In this document: piece by piece, positions 1 to 10,858 of the stretch
Numbering within the stretch: the stretch's first letter is position 1
Layout of the letters: every line of letters starts with the position of its first letter
Source: Trichomonas vaginalis G3
Lineage: Eukaryota > Parabasalia > Trichomonadida > Trichomonadidae
Direction of reading: 5' to 3'
Assembly (NCBI RefSeq): GCF_026262505.1
Contig: NC_067205.1
Span: 9,672,001-9,736,000, forward strand
Length of the DNA stretch: 64,000 bases
Notes under the pieces: generated by a model
The model's input: the letters and a program-made list of their open reading frames with translations, nothing else
The model's database searches: none
Told to the model about the DNA's origin: nothing
Position numbers and translations under genes: made by a program

Positions 1-3000
1 GATGTAAATTATAGCGATTATCTTCAACGTACTCCACTGATTAATGCATCAATAAAAGGAAATCTTGAAGTTGTTCGATATCTAATTTCTTCTGGTGCCA
101 ATATAGGAGCATGCGATAAATCCGGATCCACTGCTTTCATAATGGCATCAAAAGAAGGTCATCTTGAAGTTGTCAAATACCTTATGGAGGTTGGAGATAA
201 AGATGTAAGTAAACCACTGATTGAAGCATCAAAAGAAAATCGTCTTGAAATTGTCAAATATCTGATCTCTGTTGGATCGGTTAAAGAAGTCAAAGATGAT
301 GGTGGAAATACACCACTTATTATTGCAACAAAAGGAGGTCATCTTGATGTTGTTCAATATCTAGTCTCTGATGGAGCATATAAAGAAGCGAAGAATAAAG
401 ATGGAAACACATCACTCATTATTGCAACAAAAGAAGGCAATCTTGAAATTGTCAAATATCTGATCTCTGCTGGAGTAGATAAAGAAGTCAAAGATGATGG
501 TGGAAATACATCACTCATTATTGCAACAAATGAAGGTCATCTTGAAATTGTCAAATATCTAATCTCTGCTGGAGCAGATAAAGAAGCGAAGAATAAAGAT
601 GGAAATACACCACTCATTATTGCAACAAAAGAAGGTCATCTTGAAGTTGTCAAGTATCTTATCTCTGTTGGAGCTAACAAAGAAGCTAAAGATATATATG
701 GATCCACTCCCCTCATCATTGCATCAGCTTTTGATAAACTTGAATTTGTTCAATACCTAATCTCCGCTGAAGCAGATAAAGAGGTAAAGAATAATGATGG
801 ATATACTCCACTTCTTGAAGCTGCATTATTTAATCATCTCGAAGTTGTCAAATATCTAATCTCTGCTGGAGCAGATAAAGAAGCGAAGAACAATGATGGA
901 GATACACCACTCATTATTGCAACAAAAGAAGGTCATTTTGAAATTGGAAAATACCTTCTTTCTATTGGAGCTAATAAAGAAGGAAAGTCGATAGAATTTC
1001 TTCTCGATCAAATTAATAAAGAAAATCTATTGGAACATATGAAATCTGATAATCTTGACGATATCTGCAATTTCTTTGATGAACTTTCAAAAGTCGAGCT
1101 AGAAAATTTGATAAAGAAGAATGAAGATGTGAAGAAAGTCATACACCAAGCATCTGAAAAAGGAAATCTCAGACTTGTAAAATACCTTATTGAATATGGT
1201 TGCGATGTAAATTATAGCGATTATCTTCAACGTACTCCACTGATTAATGCATCAATAAAAGGAAATCTTGAAGTTGTTCGATATCTAATTTCTTCTGGTG
1301 CCAATATAGGAGCATGCGATAAATCCGGATCCACTGCTTTCATAATGGCATCAAAAGAAGGTCATCTTGAAGTTGTCAAATACCTTATGGAGGTTGGAGA
1401 TAAAGATGTAAGTAAACCACTGATTGAAGCATCAAAAGAAAATCGTCTTGAAATTGTCAAATATCTGATCTCTGTTGGATCGGTTAAAGAAGTCAAAGAT
1501 GATGGTGGAAATACACCACTTATTATTGCAACAAAAGGAGGTCATCTTGATGTTGTTCAATATCTAGTCTCTGATGGAGCATATAAAGAAGCGAAGAATA
1601 AAGATGGAAACACATCACTCATTATTGCAACAAAAGAAGGCAATCTTGAAATTGTCAAATATCTGATCTCTGCTGGAGTAGATAAAGAAGTCAAAGATGA
1701 TGGTGGAAATACATCACTCATTATTGCAACAAATGAAGGTCATCTTGAAATTGTCAAATATCTAATCTCTGCTGGAGCAGATAAAGAAGCGAAGAATAAA
1801 GATGGAAATACACCACTCATTATTGCAACAAAAGAAGGTCATCTTGAAGTTGTCAAGTATCTTATCTCTGTTGGAGCTAACAAAGAAGCTAAAGATATAT
1901 ATGGATCCACTCCCCTCATCATTGCATCAGCTTTTGATAAACTTGAATTTGTTCAATACCTAATCTCCGCTGAAGCAGATAAAGAGGTAAAGAATAATGA
2001 TGGATATACTCCACTTCTTGAAGCTGCATTATTTAATCATCTCGAAGTTGTCAAATATCTAATCTCTGCTGGAGCAGATAAAGAAGCGAAGAACAATGAT
2101 GGAGATACACCACTCATTATTGCAACAAAAGAAGGTCATTTTGAAATTGGAAAATACCTTCTTTCTATTGGAGCTAATAAAGAAGGAAAGTCGATAGAAT
2201 TTCTTCTCGATCAAATTAATAAAGAAAATCTATTGGAACATATGAAATCTGATAATCTTGACGATATCTGCAATTTCTTTGATGAACTTTCAAAAGTCGA
2301 GCTAGAAAATTTGATAAAGAAGAATGAAGATGTGAAGAAAGTCATACACCAAGCATCTGAAAAAGGAAATCTCAGACTTGTAAAATACCTTATTGAATAT
2401 GGTTGCGATGTAAATTATAGCGATTATCTTCAACGTACTCCACTGATTAATGCATCAATAAAAGGAAATCTTGAAGTTGTTCGATATCTAATTTCTTCTG
2501 GTGCCAATATAGGAGCATGCGATAAATCCGGATCCACTGCTTTCATAATGGCATCAAAAGAAGGTCATCTTGAAGTTGTCAAATACCTTATGGAGGTTGG
2601 AGATAAAGATGTAAGTAAACCACTGATTGAAGCATCAAAAGAAAATCGTCTTGAAATTGTCAAATATCTGATCTCTGTTGGATCGGTTAAAGAAGTCAAA
2701 GATGATGGTGGAAATACACCACTTATTATTGCAACAAAAGGAGGTCATCTTGATGTTGTTCAATATCTAGTCTCTGATGGAGCATATAAAGAAGCGAAGA
2801 ATAAAGATGGAAACACATCACTCATTATTGCAACAAAAGAAGGCAATCTTGAAATTGTCAAATATCTGATCTCTGCTGGAGTAGATAAAGAAGTCAAAGA
2901 TGATGGTGGAAATACATCACTCATTATTGCAACAAATGAAGGTCATCTTGAAATTGTCAAATATCTAATCTCTGCTGGAGCAGATAAAGAAGCGAAGAAT

Positions 3001-4494
3001 AAAGATGGAAATACACCACTCATTATTGCAACAAAAGAAGGTCATCTTGAAGTTGTCAAGTATCTTATCTCTGTTGGAGCTAACAAAGAAGCTAAAGATA
3101 TATATGGATCCACTCCCCTCATCATTGCATCAGCTTTTGATAAACTTGAATTTGTTCAATACCTAATCTCCGCTGAAGCAGATAAAGAGGTAAAGAATAA
3201 TGATGGATATACTCCACTTCTTGAAGCTGCATTATTTAATCATCTCGAAGTTGTCAAATATCTAATCTCTGCTGGAGCAGATAAAGAAGCGAAGAACAAT
3301 GATGGAGATACACCACTCATTATTGCAACAAAAGAAGGTCATTTTGAAATTGGAAAATACCTTCTTTCTATTGGAGCTAATAAAGAAGGAAAGTCGATAG
3401 AATTTCTTCTCGATCAAATTAATAAAGAAAATCTATTGGAACATATGAAATCTGATAATCTTGACGATATCTGCAATTTCTTTGATGAACTTTCAAAAGT
3501 CGAGCTAGAAAATTTGATAAAGAAGAATGAAGATGTGAAGAAAGTCATACACCAAGCATCTGAAAAAGGAAATCTCAGACTTGTAAAATACCTTATTGAA
3601 TATGGTTGCGATGTAAATTATAGCGATTATCTTCAACGTACTCCACTGATTAATGCATCAATAAAAGGAAATCTTGAAGTTGTTCGATATCTAATTTCTT
3701 CTGGTGCCAATATAGGAGCATGCGATAAATCCGGATCCACTGCTTTCATAATGGCATCAAAAGAAGGTCATCTTGAAGTTGTCAAATACCTTATGGAGGT
3801 TGGAGATAAAGATGTAAGTAAACCACTGATTGAAGCATCAAAAGAAAATCGTCTTGAAATTGTCAAATATCTGATCTCTGTTGGATCGGTTAAAGAAGTC
3901 AAAGATGATGGTGGAAATACACCACTTATTATTGCAACAAAAGGAGGTCATCTTGATGTTGTTCAATATCTAGTCTCTGATGGAGCATATAAAGAAGCGA
4001 AGAATAAAGATGGAAACACATCACTCATTATTGCAACAAAAGAAGGCAATCTTGAAATTGTCAAATATCTGATCTCTGCTGGAGTAGATAAAGAAGTCAA
4101 AGATGATGGTGGAAATACATCACTCATTATTGCAACAAATGAAGGTCATCTTGAAATTGTCAAATATCTAATCTCTGCTGGAGCAGATAAAGAAGCGAAG
4201 AATAAAGATGGAAATACACCACTCATTATTGCAACAAAAGAAGGTCATCTTGAAGTTGTCAAGTATCTTATCTCTGTTGGAGCTAACAAAGAAGCTAAAG
4301 ATATATATGGATCCACTCCCCTCATCATTGCATCAGCTTTTGATAAACTTGAATTTGTTCAATACCTAATCTCCGCTGAAGCAGATAAAGAGGTAAAGAA
4401 TAATGATGGATATACTCCACTTCTTGAAGCTGCATTATTTAATCATCTCGAAGTTGTCAAATATCTAATCTCTGCTGGAGCAGATAAAGAAGCG
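1..4494 (+). repeat. Tandem 1203-bp coding repeats (3.7 copies)
   Basis: The copies begin at 1, 1204, 2407 and 3610. Each unit encodes 401 residues: several ankyrin repeats plus one linker. I read no differences between the copies, silent positions included. The fourth copy departs from the others near 4494, where the 99-bp array begins. A fifth, slightly diverged copy lies at about 8528-10010. Identity at silent sites points to very recent duplication, gene conversion or an assembly artefact. Confidence 0.9.
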
Positions 4495-5757
4495 AAAGAT
4501 AAAGAAGGAAATACACCACTCATTATTGCAACAAAAGGAGGTCATATTGAAATTGTCAAATCCCTCATATTTACAGGAGCAGATAAAGAAGCGAAAGATA
4601 AAGATGGACATACACCACTCATTATTGCAACAAAAGAAGGTCATATTGAAATTGTCAAATCCCTCATATTTACAGGAGCAGATAAAGAAGCGAAAGATAA
4701 AGAAGGAAATACACCACTCATTATTGCAACAAAAGAAGGTCATATTGAAATTGTCAAATCCCTCATATTTACAGGAGCAGATAAAGAAGCGAAAGATAAA
4801 GAAGGAAATACACCACTCATTATTGCAACAAAAGAAGGTCATATTGAAATTGTCAAATCCCTCATATTTACAGGAGCAGATAAAGAAGTAAAAGATAAAG
4901 AAGGAAATACACCACTCATTATTGCAACAAAAGTAGGTCATATTGAAATTGTCAAATCCCTCATATCTGCAGGAGCAGATAAAGAAGTAAAAAATAAAGA
5001 AGGAAATACACCACTCATTATTGCAACAAAAGAAGGTCATATTGAAATTGTCAAATCCCTCATATTTACAGGAGCAGATAAAGAAGCGAAAGATAAAGAT
5101 GGACATACACCACTCATTATTGCAACAAAAGGAGGTCATATTGAAATTGTCAAATCCCTCATATCTGCAGGAGCAGATAAAGAAGCGAAAGATAAAGATG
5201 GAAATACACCACTCATTATTGCAACAAAAGAAGGTCATATTGAAATTGTCAAATCCCTCATATTTACAGGAGCAGATAAAGAAGCGAAAGATAAAGATGG
5301 AAATACACCACTCATTATTGCAACAAAAGGAGGTCATATTGAAATTGTCAAATCCCTCATATCTGCAGGAGCAGATAAAGAAGCGAAAGATAAAGATGGA
5401 CATACACCACTCATTATTGCAACAAAAGAAGGTCATATTGAAATTGTCAAATCCCTCATATTTACAGGAGCAGATAAAGAAGCGAAAGATAAAGATGGAC
5501 ATACACCACTCATTATTGCAACAAAAGGAGGTCATATTGAAATTGTCAAATCCCTCATATTTGCAGGAGCAGATAAAGAAGTAAAAGATAAAGAAGGAAA
5601 TACACCACTCATTATTGCAACAATAGTAGGTCATATTGAAATTGTCAAATCCCTCATATTTACAGGAGCAGATAAAGAAGCGAAAGATAAAGATGGAAAT
5701 ACACCACTCATTATTGCAACAAAAGAAGGTCATATTGAAATTGTCAAATCCCTCATA
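1..5757 (+). CDS. Giant ankyrin-repeat protein, 5' part (start outside window, cut by mariner)
   Basis: The frame is open from base 1, so the gene starts upstream; the first ATG inside the window (142) is only an internal Met. The protein is made almost entirely of 33-residue ankyrin repeats (core pattern G-x-TPLIIA-xx-GHxEIVKxLIxxGA). A non-ankyrin linker of about 60 residues, starting near SIEFLLDQINKENLLEHM, recurs once per 401 residues. Ankyrin repeats are protein-binding scaffolds; the partner cannot be told. No membrane segment or catalytic domain is visible. The frame runs through codon ATA at 5755-5757 and then meets a TAG that belongs to the inserted mariner element. The same frame resumes at 7064, so this was one gene of more than 3100 codons in the window. 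The truncated product may still be made. The family is very large in trichomonads. Confidence 0.88.
4495..5757 (+). repeat. 99-bp ankyrin repeat array, block 1 (13 units)
   Basis: Units start at 4501 and every 99 bp to 5689, the last cut by the mariner. Each encodes one ankyrin repeat. Differences fall at a handful of fixed codons (N/H after D/E-G; E/G/V before GHIE; FT/SA/FA before GADKE; A/V before KDK), mixed in many combinations. Confidence 0.92.
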
Positions 5758-7061
5758 TAGGGTGTCCAAAGGTGCGTTTAGCACAGCGCTCTATATGAGA
5801 CTATTAAAGGAGATATATGCTGATTATAAATATATAATAAAAAATATGAATATATGTATATGATGAGTATGTTGTATTTTGGCGCCATGCCGGGATATAA
5901 AATGAATTTTGAGACAAGAGGCGGTTTCGCGGGAAATTTTGGCGAGATTTTTTTCATTTTTTTAATGAATCATAAAGAAAACATCCTCGCTCTTGCAAAA
6001 AAATGCAAAGACTGTAAAAAAATCTACGAGACATTGGTAAAATGCTTCGGTATGGATGCTTCTAGCTATTCCACTGTAACGTATCATGTTAGGATGTATC
6101 ACTTCATGAACAAAAAGGCGCCCATCATAAAAATTGACAAAAAATTGCCGGATCAAAGAAAAATCAAAGCAATTCTTCAAGCGCTAGATGAAGACCCAAG
6201 AGCATCACTCAGAAGGATAGAGGAGATGACAAAGATACCACGTACAACAGTCAGTTATTATCTGCACAATTATTTGAACTACAAACTAGCGTATACACGT
6301 TGGGTTCCGCACAACCTTAATTCAGTTCAAAAAAAATCTAGAGTCCAATCTTCGAAAGAGCTCCTCTCTATATTGGGTGCGTATCAATCCAAGAAGTTTC
6401 GCTTTTTAGTAACAGGGGACGAGTCTTGGTTTCAATATGCAACAGAAGCCAAAATCATGTGGATCCCGAAGGATGAAAATCCGCAAACATTCCCGAAGAA
6501 AAAAATTGACACACCAATGATGATGTTGTCGGTTTTTTGGGGCGTGAATGGCATCATCGCAATTGATATTCTTCAAAAACCTAATACGATGAATGCTCAG
6601 TATCTAATTGACAATGTTCTTACTCAAATTATCAATTCTGATGAGTTTGAGAAATCCAAACAACAAAAACAAAAGTTTGCAATTCATTTTGATAATTCAA
6701 GAGTTCACAAAAGTCATAAGGTAATGAATTACTTGGTGGAAAACAATGTCAAAGTTGTTCCAAACCCAATTTATTCACCTGATATTGCACCCTCTGACTT
6801 TTATTTATTCGGCACGCTAAAAAAGAGAGCTGAAGGACGCGAATTCGCGAATCCAGATGATCTTGAAAATTTTGTAAGAGAGCAATTTGAGCAATTTTCT
6901 CATGATGATTTAAAGCGTGTCTTTCAAGCCTGGATCGATCGCTGCGAACGCGTGATTGAATCCAATGGTGATTATATTTAAATAAACTTTATATATATGT
7001 AACTTGTTTATTTCTATTCGCAGTATTCAGGTTTGTGCTAAACACACCTTTGGACACCCTA
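5758..7061 (+). mobile_element. Mariner-family DNA transposon, complete (1304 bp)
   Basis: The element begins TAGGGTGTCCAAAGGTG and ends with its reverse complement. The terminal inverted repeats are 28 bp with one mismatch. A TA duplication flanks it (5756-5757 and 7062-7063). Removing the element and one TA restores the ankyrin reading frame exactly. It carries one full-length transposase gene. Trichomonas vaginalis has a well-known mariner, Tvmar1; identity to it is inferred from the structure and the host, not from a search. Confidence 0.95.
5854..6981 (+). CDS. Mariner transposase (D,D34D)
   Basis: This is a 375-residue reading frame with no break. It would cut at the ends of the element and join it into TA sites. 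The N-terminal half has two helix-turn-helix-like segments (about residues 40-85 and 100-150). The catalytic triad is visible: Asp189 in VTGDESWF, Asp280 in IHFDNSRVH, and Asp315 in YSPDIAPSDFYLF, with 34 residues between the last two, the mariner signature. The first ATG is at 5854; the Met at 5965 (MNHKENILALAKK) is an equally good or better start, since mariner proteins are usually near 340 residues. With intact ends and an intact gene the copy may be autonomous. Confidence 0.93.
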   Translation: MYMMSMLYFGAMPGYKMNFETRGGFAGNFGEIFFIFLMNHKENILALAKKCKDCKKIYETLVKCFGMDASSYSTVTYHVRMYHFMNKKAPIIKIDKKLPDQRKIKAILQALDEDPRASLRRIEEMTKIPRTTVSYYLHNYLNYKLAYTRWVPHNLNSVQKKSRVQSSKELLSILGAYQSKKFRFLVTGDESWFQYATEAKIMWIPKDENPQTFPKKKIDTPMMMLSVFWGVNGIIAIDILQKPNTMNAQYLIDNVLTQIINSDEFEKSKQQKQKFAIHFDNSRVHKSHKVMNYLVENNVKVVPNPIYSPDIAPSDFYLFGTLKKRAEGREFANPDDLENFVREQFEQFSHDDLKRVFQAWIDRCERVIESNGDYI

Positions 7062-7063
7062 TA

Positions 7064-8527
7064 TTTACAGGAGCAGATAAAGAAGCGAAAGATAAAGAAG
7101 GAAATACACCACTCATTATTGCAACAAAAGAAGGTCATATTGAAATTGTCAAATCCCTCATATTTACAGGAGCAGATAAAGAAGTAAAAGATAAAGAAGG
7201 AAATACACCACTCATTATTGCAACAAAAGAAGGTCATATTGAAATTGTCAAATCCCTCATATTTACAGGAGCAGATAAAGAAGCGAAAGATAAAGAAGGA
7301 AATACACCACTCATTATTGCAACAAAAGAAGGTCATATTGAAATTGTCAAATCCCTCATATTTACAGGAGCAGATAAAGAAGCGAAAGATAAAGATGGAA
7401 ATACACCACTCATTATTGCAACAAAAGAAGGTCATATTGAAATTGTCAAATCCCTCATATTTACAGGAGCAGATAAAGAAGCGAAAGATAAAGAAGGAAA
7501 TACACCACTCATTATTGCAACAAAAGGAGGTCATATTGAAATTGTCAAATCCCTCATATTTACAGGAGCAGATAAAGAAGCGAAAGATAAAGAAGGAAAT
7601 ACACCACTCATTATTGCAACAAAAGAAGGTCATATTGAAATTGTCAAATCCCTCATATCTGCAGGAGCAGATAAAGAAGCGAAAGATAAAGAAGGAAATA
7701 CACCACTCATTATTGCAACAAAAGAAGGTCATATTGAAATTGTCAAATCCCTCATATCTGCAGGAGCAGATAAAGAAGTAAAAGATAAAGAAGGAAATAC
7801 ACCACTCATTATTGCAACAAAAGAAGGTCATATTGAAATTGTCAAATCCCTCATATTTACAGGAGCAGATAAAGAAGTAAAAGATAAAGAAGGAAATACA
7901 CCACTCATTATTGCAACAAAAGGAGGTCATATTGAAATTGTCAAATCCCTCATATTTGCAGGAGCAGATAAAGAAGCGAAAGATAAAGATGGACATACAC
8001 CACTCATTATTGCAACAAAAGGAGGTCATATTGAAATTGTCAAATCCCTCATATTTACAGGAGCAGATAAAGAAGCGAAAGATAAAGATGGAAATACACC
8101 ACTCATTATTGCAACAAAAGAAGGTCATATTGAAATTGTCAAATCCCTCATATTTACAGGAGCAGATAAAGAAGCGAAAGATAAAGATGGAAATACACCA
8201 CTCATTATTGCAACAAAAGGAGGTCATATTGAAATTGTCAAATCCCTCATATTTGCAGGAGCAGATAAAGAAGCGAAAGATAAAGAAGGAAATACACCAC
8301 TCATTATTGCAACAAAAGGAGGTCATATTGAAATTGTCAAATCCCTCATATTTACAGGAGCAGATAAAGAAGCGAAAGATAAAGAAGGAAATACACCACT
8401 CATTATTGCAACAAAAGGAGGTCATATTGAAATTGTCAAATCCCTCATATCTGCAGGAGCAGATAAAGAAGCGAAAGATAAAGAAGGAAATACACCACTC
8501 ATTATTGCAACAAAAGAAGGTCATATT
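7064..8527 (+). repeat. 99-bp ankyrin repeat array, block 2 (15 units)
   Basis: Units start at 7094 and every 99 bp to 8480, preceded by a partial unit that continues the one cut at 5757. The same small set of variant codons as in block 1 appears, in different combinations. Confidence 0.92.
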
Positions 8528-10858
8528 GAAGTTGTCAAATATCTAATCTCTGCTGGAGCTAACAAAGAAGCTAAAGATATATATGGATCCACTCCCCTCA
8601 TCATTGCATCAGCTTTTGATAAACTTGAATTTGTTCAATACCTAATCTCCGCTGAAGCAGATAAAGAGGTAAAGAATAATGATGGATATACTCCACTTCT
8701 TGAAGCTGCATTATTTAATCATCTCGAAGTTGTCAAATATCTAATCTCTGCTGGAGCAGATAAAGAAGCGAAGAACAATGATGGAGATACACCACTCATT
8801 ATTGCAACAAAAGAAGGTCATTTTGAAATTGGAAAATACCTTCTTTCTATTGGAGCTAATAAAGAAGGAAAGTCGATAGAATTTCTTCTCGATCAAATTA
8901 ATAAAGAAAATCTATTGGAACATATGAAATCTGATAATCTTGACGATATCTGCAATTTCTTTGATGAACTTTCAAAAGTCGAGCTAGAAAATTTGATAAA
9001 GAAGAATGAAGATGTGAAGAAAGTCATACACCAAGCATCTGAAAAAGGAAATCTCAGACTTGTAAAATACCTTATTGAATATGGTTGCGATGTAAATTAT
9101 AGCGATTATCTTCAACGTACTCCACTGATTAATGCATCAATAAAAGGAAATCTTGAAGTTGTTCGATATCTAATTTCTTCTGGTGCCAATATAGGAGCAT
9201 GCGATAAATCCGGATCCACTGCTTTCATAATGGCATCAAAAGAAGGTCATCTTGAAGTTGTCAAATACCTTATGGAGGTTGGAGATAAAGATGTAAGTAA
9301 ACCACTGATTGAAGCATCAAAAGAAAATCGTCTTGAAATTGTCAAATATCTGATCTCTGTTGGATCGGTTAAAGAAGTCAAAGATGATGGTGGAAATACA
9401 CCACTTATTATTGCAACAAAAGGAGGTCATCTTGATGTTGTTCAATATCTAGTCTCTGATGGAGCATATAAAGAAGCGAAGAATAAAGATGGAAACACAT
9501 CACTCATTATTGCAACAAAAGAAGGCAATCTTGAAATTGTCAAATATCTGATCTCTGCTGGAGTAGATAAAGAAGTCAAAGATGATGGTGGAAATACATC
9601 ACTCATTATTGCAACAAATGAAGGTCATCTTGAAATTGTCAAATATCTAATCTCTGCTGGAGCAGATAAAGAAGCGAAGAATAAAGATGGAAATACACCA
9701 CTCATTATTGCAGCAAAAGAAGGCCATCTTGAAATTGTCAAATATCTAATCTCTGCTGGAGCTAACAAAGAAGCTAAAGATATATATGGATCCACTCCCC
9801 TCATCATTGCATCAGCTTTTGATAAACTTGAATTTGTTCAATACCTAATCTCCGCTGAAGCAGATAAAGAGGTAAAGAATAATGATGGATATACTCCACT
9901 TCTTGAAGCTGCATTATTTAATCATCTCGAAGTTGTCAAATATCTAATCTCTGCTGGAGCAGATAAAGAAGCGAAGAACAATGATGGAGATACACCACTC
10001 ATTATTGCAACAAAAGAAGGTCATATTGAAATTGTCAAATCCCTCATATTTGCAGGAGCAGATAAAGAAGCGAAAGATAAAGATGGAAATACACCACTCA
10101 TTATTGCAACAAAAGAAGGTCATATTGAAATTGTCAAATCCCTCATATCTGCAGGAGCAGATAAAGAAGCGAAAGATAAAGAAGGAAATACACCACTCAT
10201 TATTGCAACAAAAGAAGGTCATATTGAAATTGTCAAATCCCTCATATTTACAGGAGCAGATAAAGAAGCGAAAGATAAAGATGGACATACACCACTCATT
10301 ATTGCAACAAAAGAAGGTCATATTGAAATTGTCAAATCCCTCATATTTGCAGGAGCAGATAAAGAAGCGAAAGATAAAGATGGAAATACACCACTCATTA
10401 TTGCAACAAAAGAAGGTCATATTGAAATTGTCAAATCCCTCATATTTACAGGAGCAGATAAAGAAGCGAAAGATAAAGAAGGAAATACACCACTCATTAT
10501 TGCAACAAAAGGAGGTCATATTGAAATTGTCAAATCCCTCATATTTGCAGGAGCAGATAAAGAAGCGAAAGATAAAGATGGAAATACACCACTCATTATT
10601 GCAACAAAAGAAGGTCATATTGAAATTGTCAAATCCCTCATATCTGCAGGAGCAGATAAAGAAGCGAAAGATAAAGAAGGAAATACACCACTCATTATTG
10701 CAACAAAAGAAGGTCATATTGAAATTGTCAAATCCCTCATATCTGCAGGAGCAGATAAAGAAGCGAAAGATAAAGATGGACATACACCACTCATTATTGC
10801 AAAAATAGCAGATCATCGTGAAATTGTCGATTTCCATATATCTATTAGAGCCTATTAA
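7064..10858 (+). CDS. Giant ankyrin-repeat protein, 3' part after the mariner insertion
   Basis: This is the direct in-frame continuation of the upstream ankyrin gene. The frame is also open back to an ATG at 7004 inside the right end of the mariner, so a separate product with a short transposon-derived leader (MFISIRSIQVCAKHTFG) could be made if it is transcribed. The order is 15 units of the 99-bp ankyrin repeat, a diverged copy of the 401-residue unit (about 8528-10010, linker included), 8 more 99-bp units, then a degenerate last repeat ending DHREIVDFHISIRAY before TAA. No other domain is visible. Without the mariner this is simply the C-terminal part of one protein. Whether either half is expressed is unknown. 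Confidence 0.85.
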   Translation, partial: FTGADKEAKDKEGNTPLIIATKEGHIEIVKSLIFTGADKEVKDKEGNTPLIIATKEGHIEIVKSLIFTGADKEAKDKEGNTPLIIATKEGHIEIVKSLIFTGADKEAKDKDGNTPLIIATKEGHIEIVKSLIFTGADKEAKDKEGNTPLIIATKGGHIEIVKSLIFTGADKEAKDKEGNTPLIIATKEGHIEIVKSLISAGADKEAKDKEGNTPLIIATKEGHIEIVKSLISAGADKEVKDKEGNTPLIIATKEGHIEIVKSLIFTGADKEVKDKEGNTPLIIATKGGHIEIVKSLIFAGADKEAKDKDGHTPLIIATKGGHIEIVKSLIFTGADKEAKDKDGNTPLIIATKEGHIEIVKSLIFTGADKEAKDKDGNTPLIIATKGGHIEIVKSLIFAGADKEAKDKEGNTPLIIATKGGHIEIVKSLIFTGADKEAKDKEGNTPLIIATKGGHIEIVKSLISAGADKEAKDKEGNTPLIIATKEGHIEVVKYLISAGANKEAKDIYGSTPLIIASAFDKLEFVQYLISAEADKEVKNNDGYTPLLEAALFNHLEVVKYLISAGADKEAKNNDGDTPLIIATKEGHFEIGKYLLSIGANKEGKSIEFLLDQINKENLLEHMKSDNLDDICNFFDELSKVELENLIKKNEDVKKVIHQASEKGNLRLVKYLIEYGCDVNYSDYLQRTPLINASIKGNLEVVRYLISSGANIGACDKSGSTAFIMASKEGHLEVVKYLMEVGDKDVSKPLIEASKENRLEIVKYLISVGSVKEVKDDGGNTPLIIATKGGHLDVVQYLVSDGAYKEAKNKDGNTSLIIATKEGNLEIVKYLISAGVDKEVKDDGGNTSLIIATNEGHLEIVKYLISAGADKEAKNKDGNTPLIIAAKEGHLEIVKYLISAGANKEAKDIYGSTPLIIASAFDKLEFVQYLISAEADKEVKNNDGYTPLLEAALFNHLEVVKYLISAGADKEAKNNDGDTPLIIATKEGHIEIVKSLIFAGADKEAKDKDGNTPLIIATKEGHIEIVKSLISAGADKEAKDKEGNTPLIIATKEGHIEIVKSLIFTGADKEAKDKDGHTPLIIATKEGHIEIVKSLIFAGADKEAKDKDGNTPLIIATKEGHIEIVKSLIFTGADKEAKDKEGNTPLIIATKGGHIEIVKSLIFAGADKEAKDKDGNTPLIIATKEGHIEIVKSLISAGADKEAKDKEGNTPLIIATKEGHIEIVKSLISAGADKEAKDKDGHTPLIIAKIADHREIVDFHISIRAY
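9985..10858 (+). repeat. 99-bp ankyrin repeat array, block 3 (8 units)
   Basis: Units start at 10079 and every 99 bp to 10772. The last unit diverges from about 10800 and ends the gene. Confidence 0.9.

Noticed and set aside
4465..5784. Cys-rich open frame of 439 residues on the minus strand over the ankyrin array
   Set aside because: It is the antisense shadow of the 99-bp repeats; because 99 is a multiple of 3, any frame free of stops in one unit stays open through all.
6989..8524. Cys-rich open frame of 511 residues on the minus strand, and a similar one at 9944-10837
   Set aside because: Same antisense shadow of the 99-bp ankyrin units, partly running into the mariner end.
7218..8546. 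Lys/Gln-rich plus-strand frames (MQQKKVILKLSNPSYL type), also at 4526-5584 and 9981-10808
   Set aside because: Alternative-frame readings of the ankyrin repeats with the same 33-residue period; no independent signal of coding.
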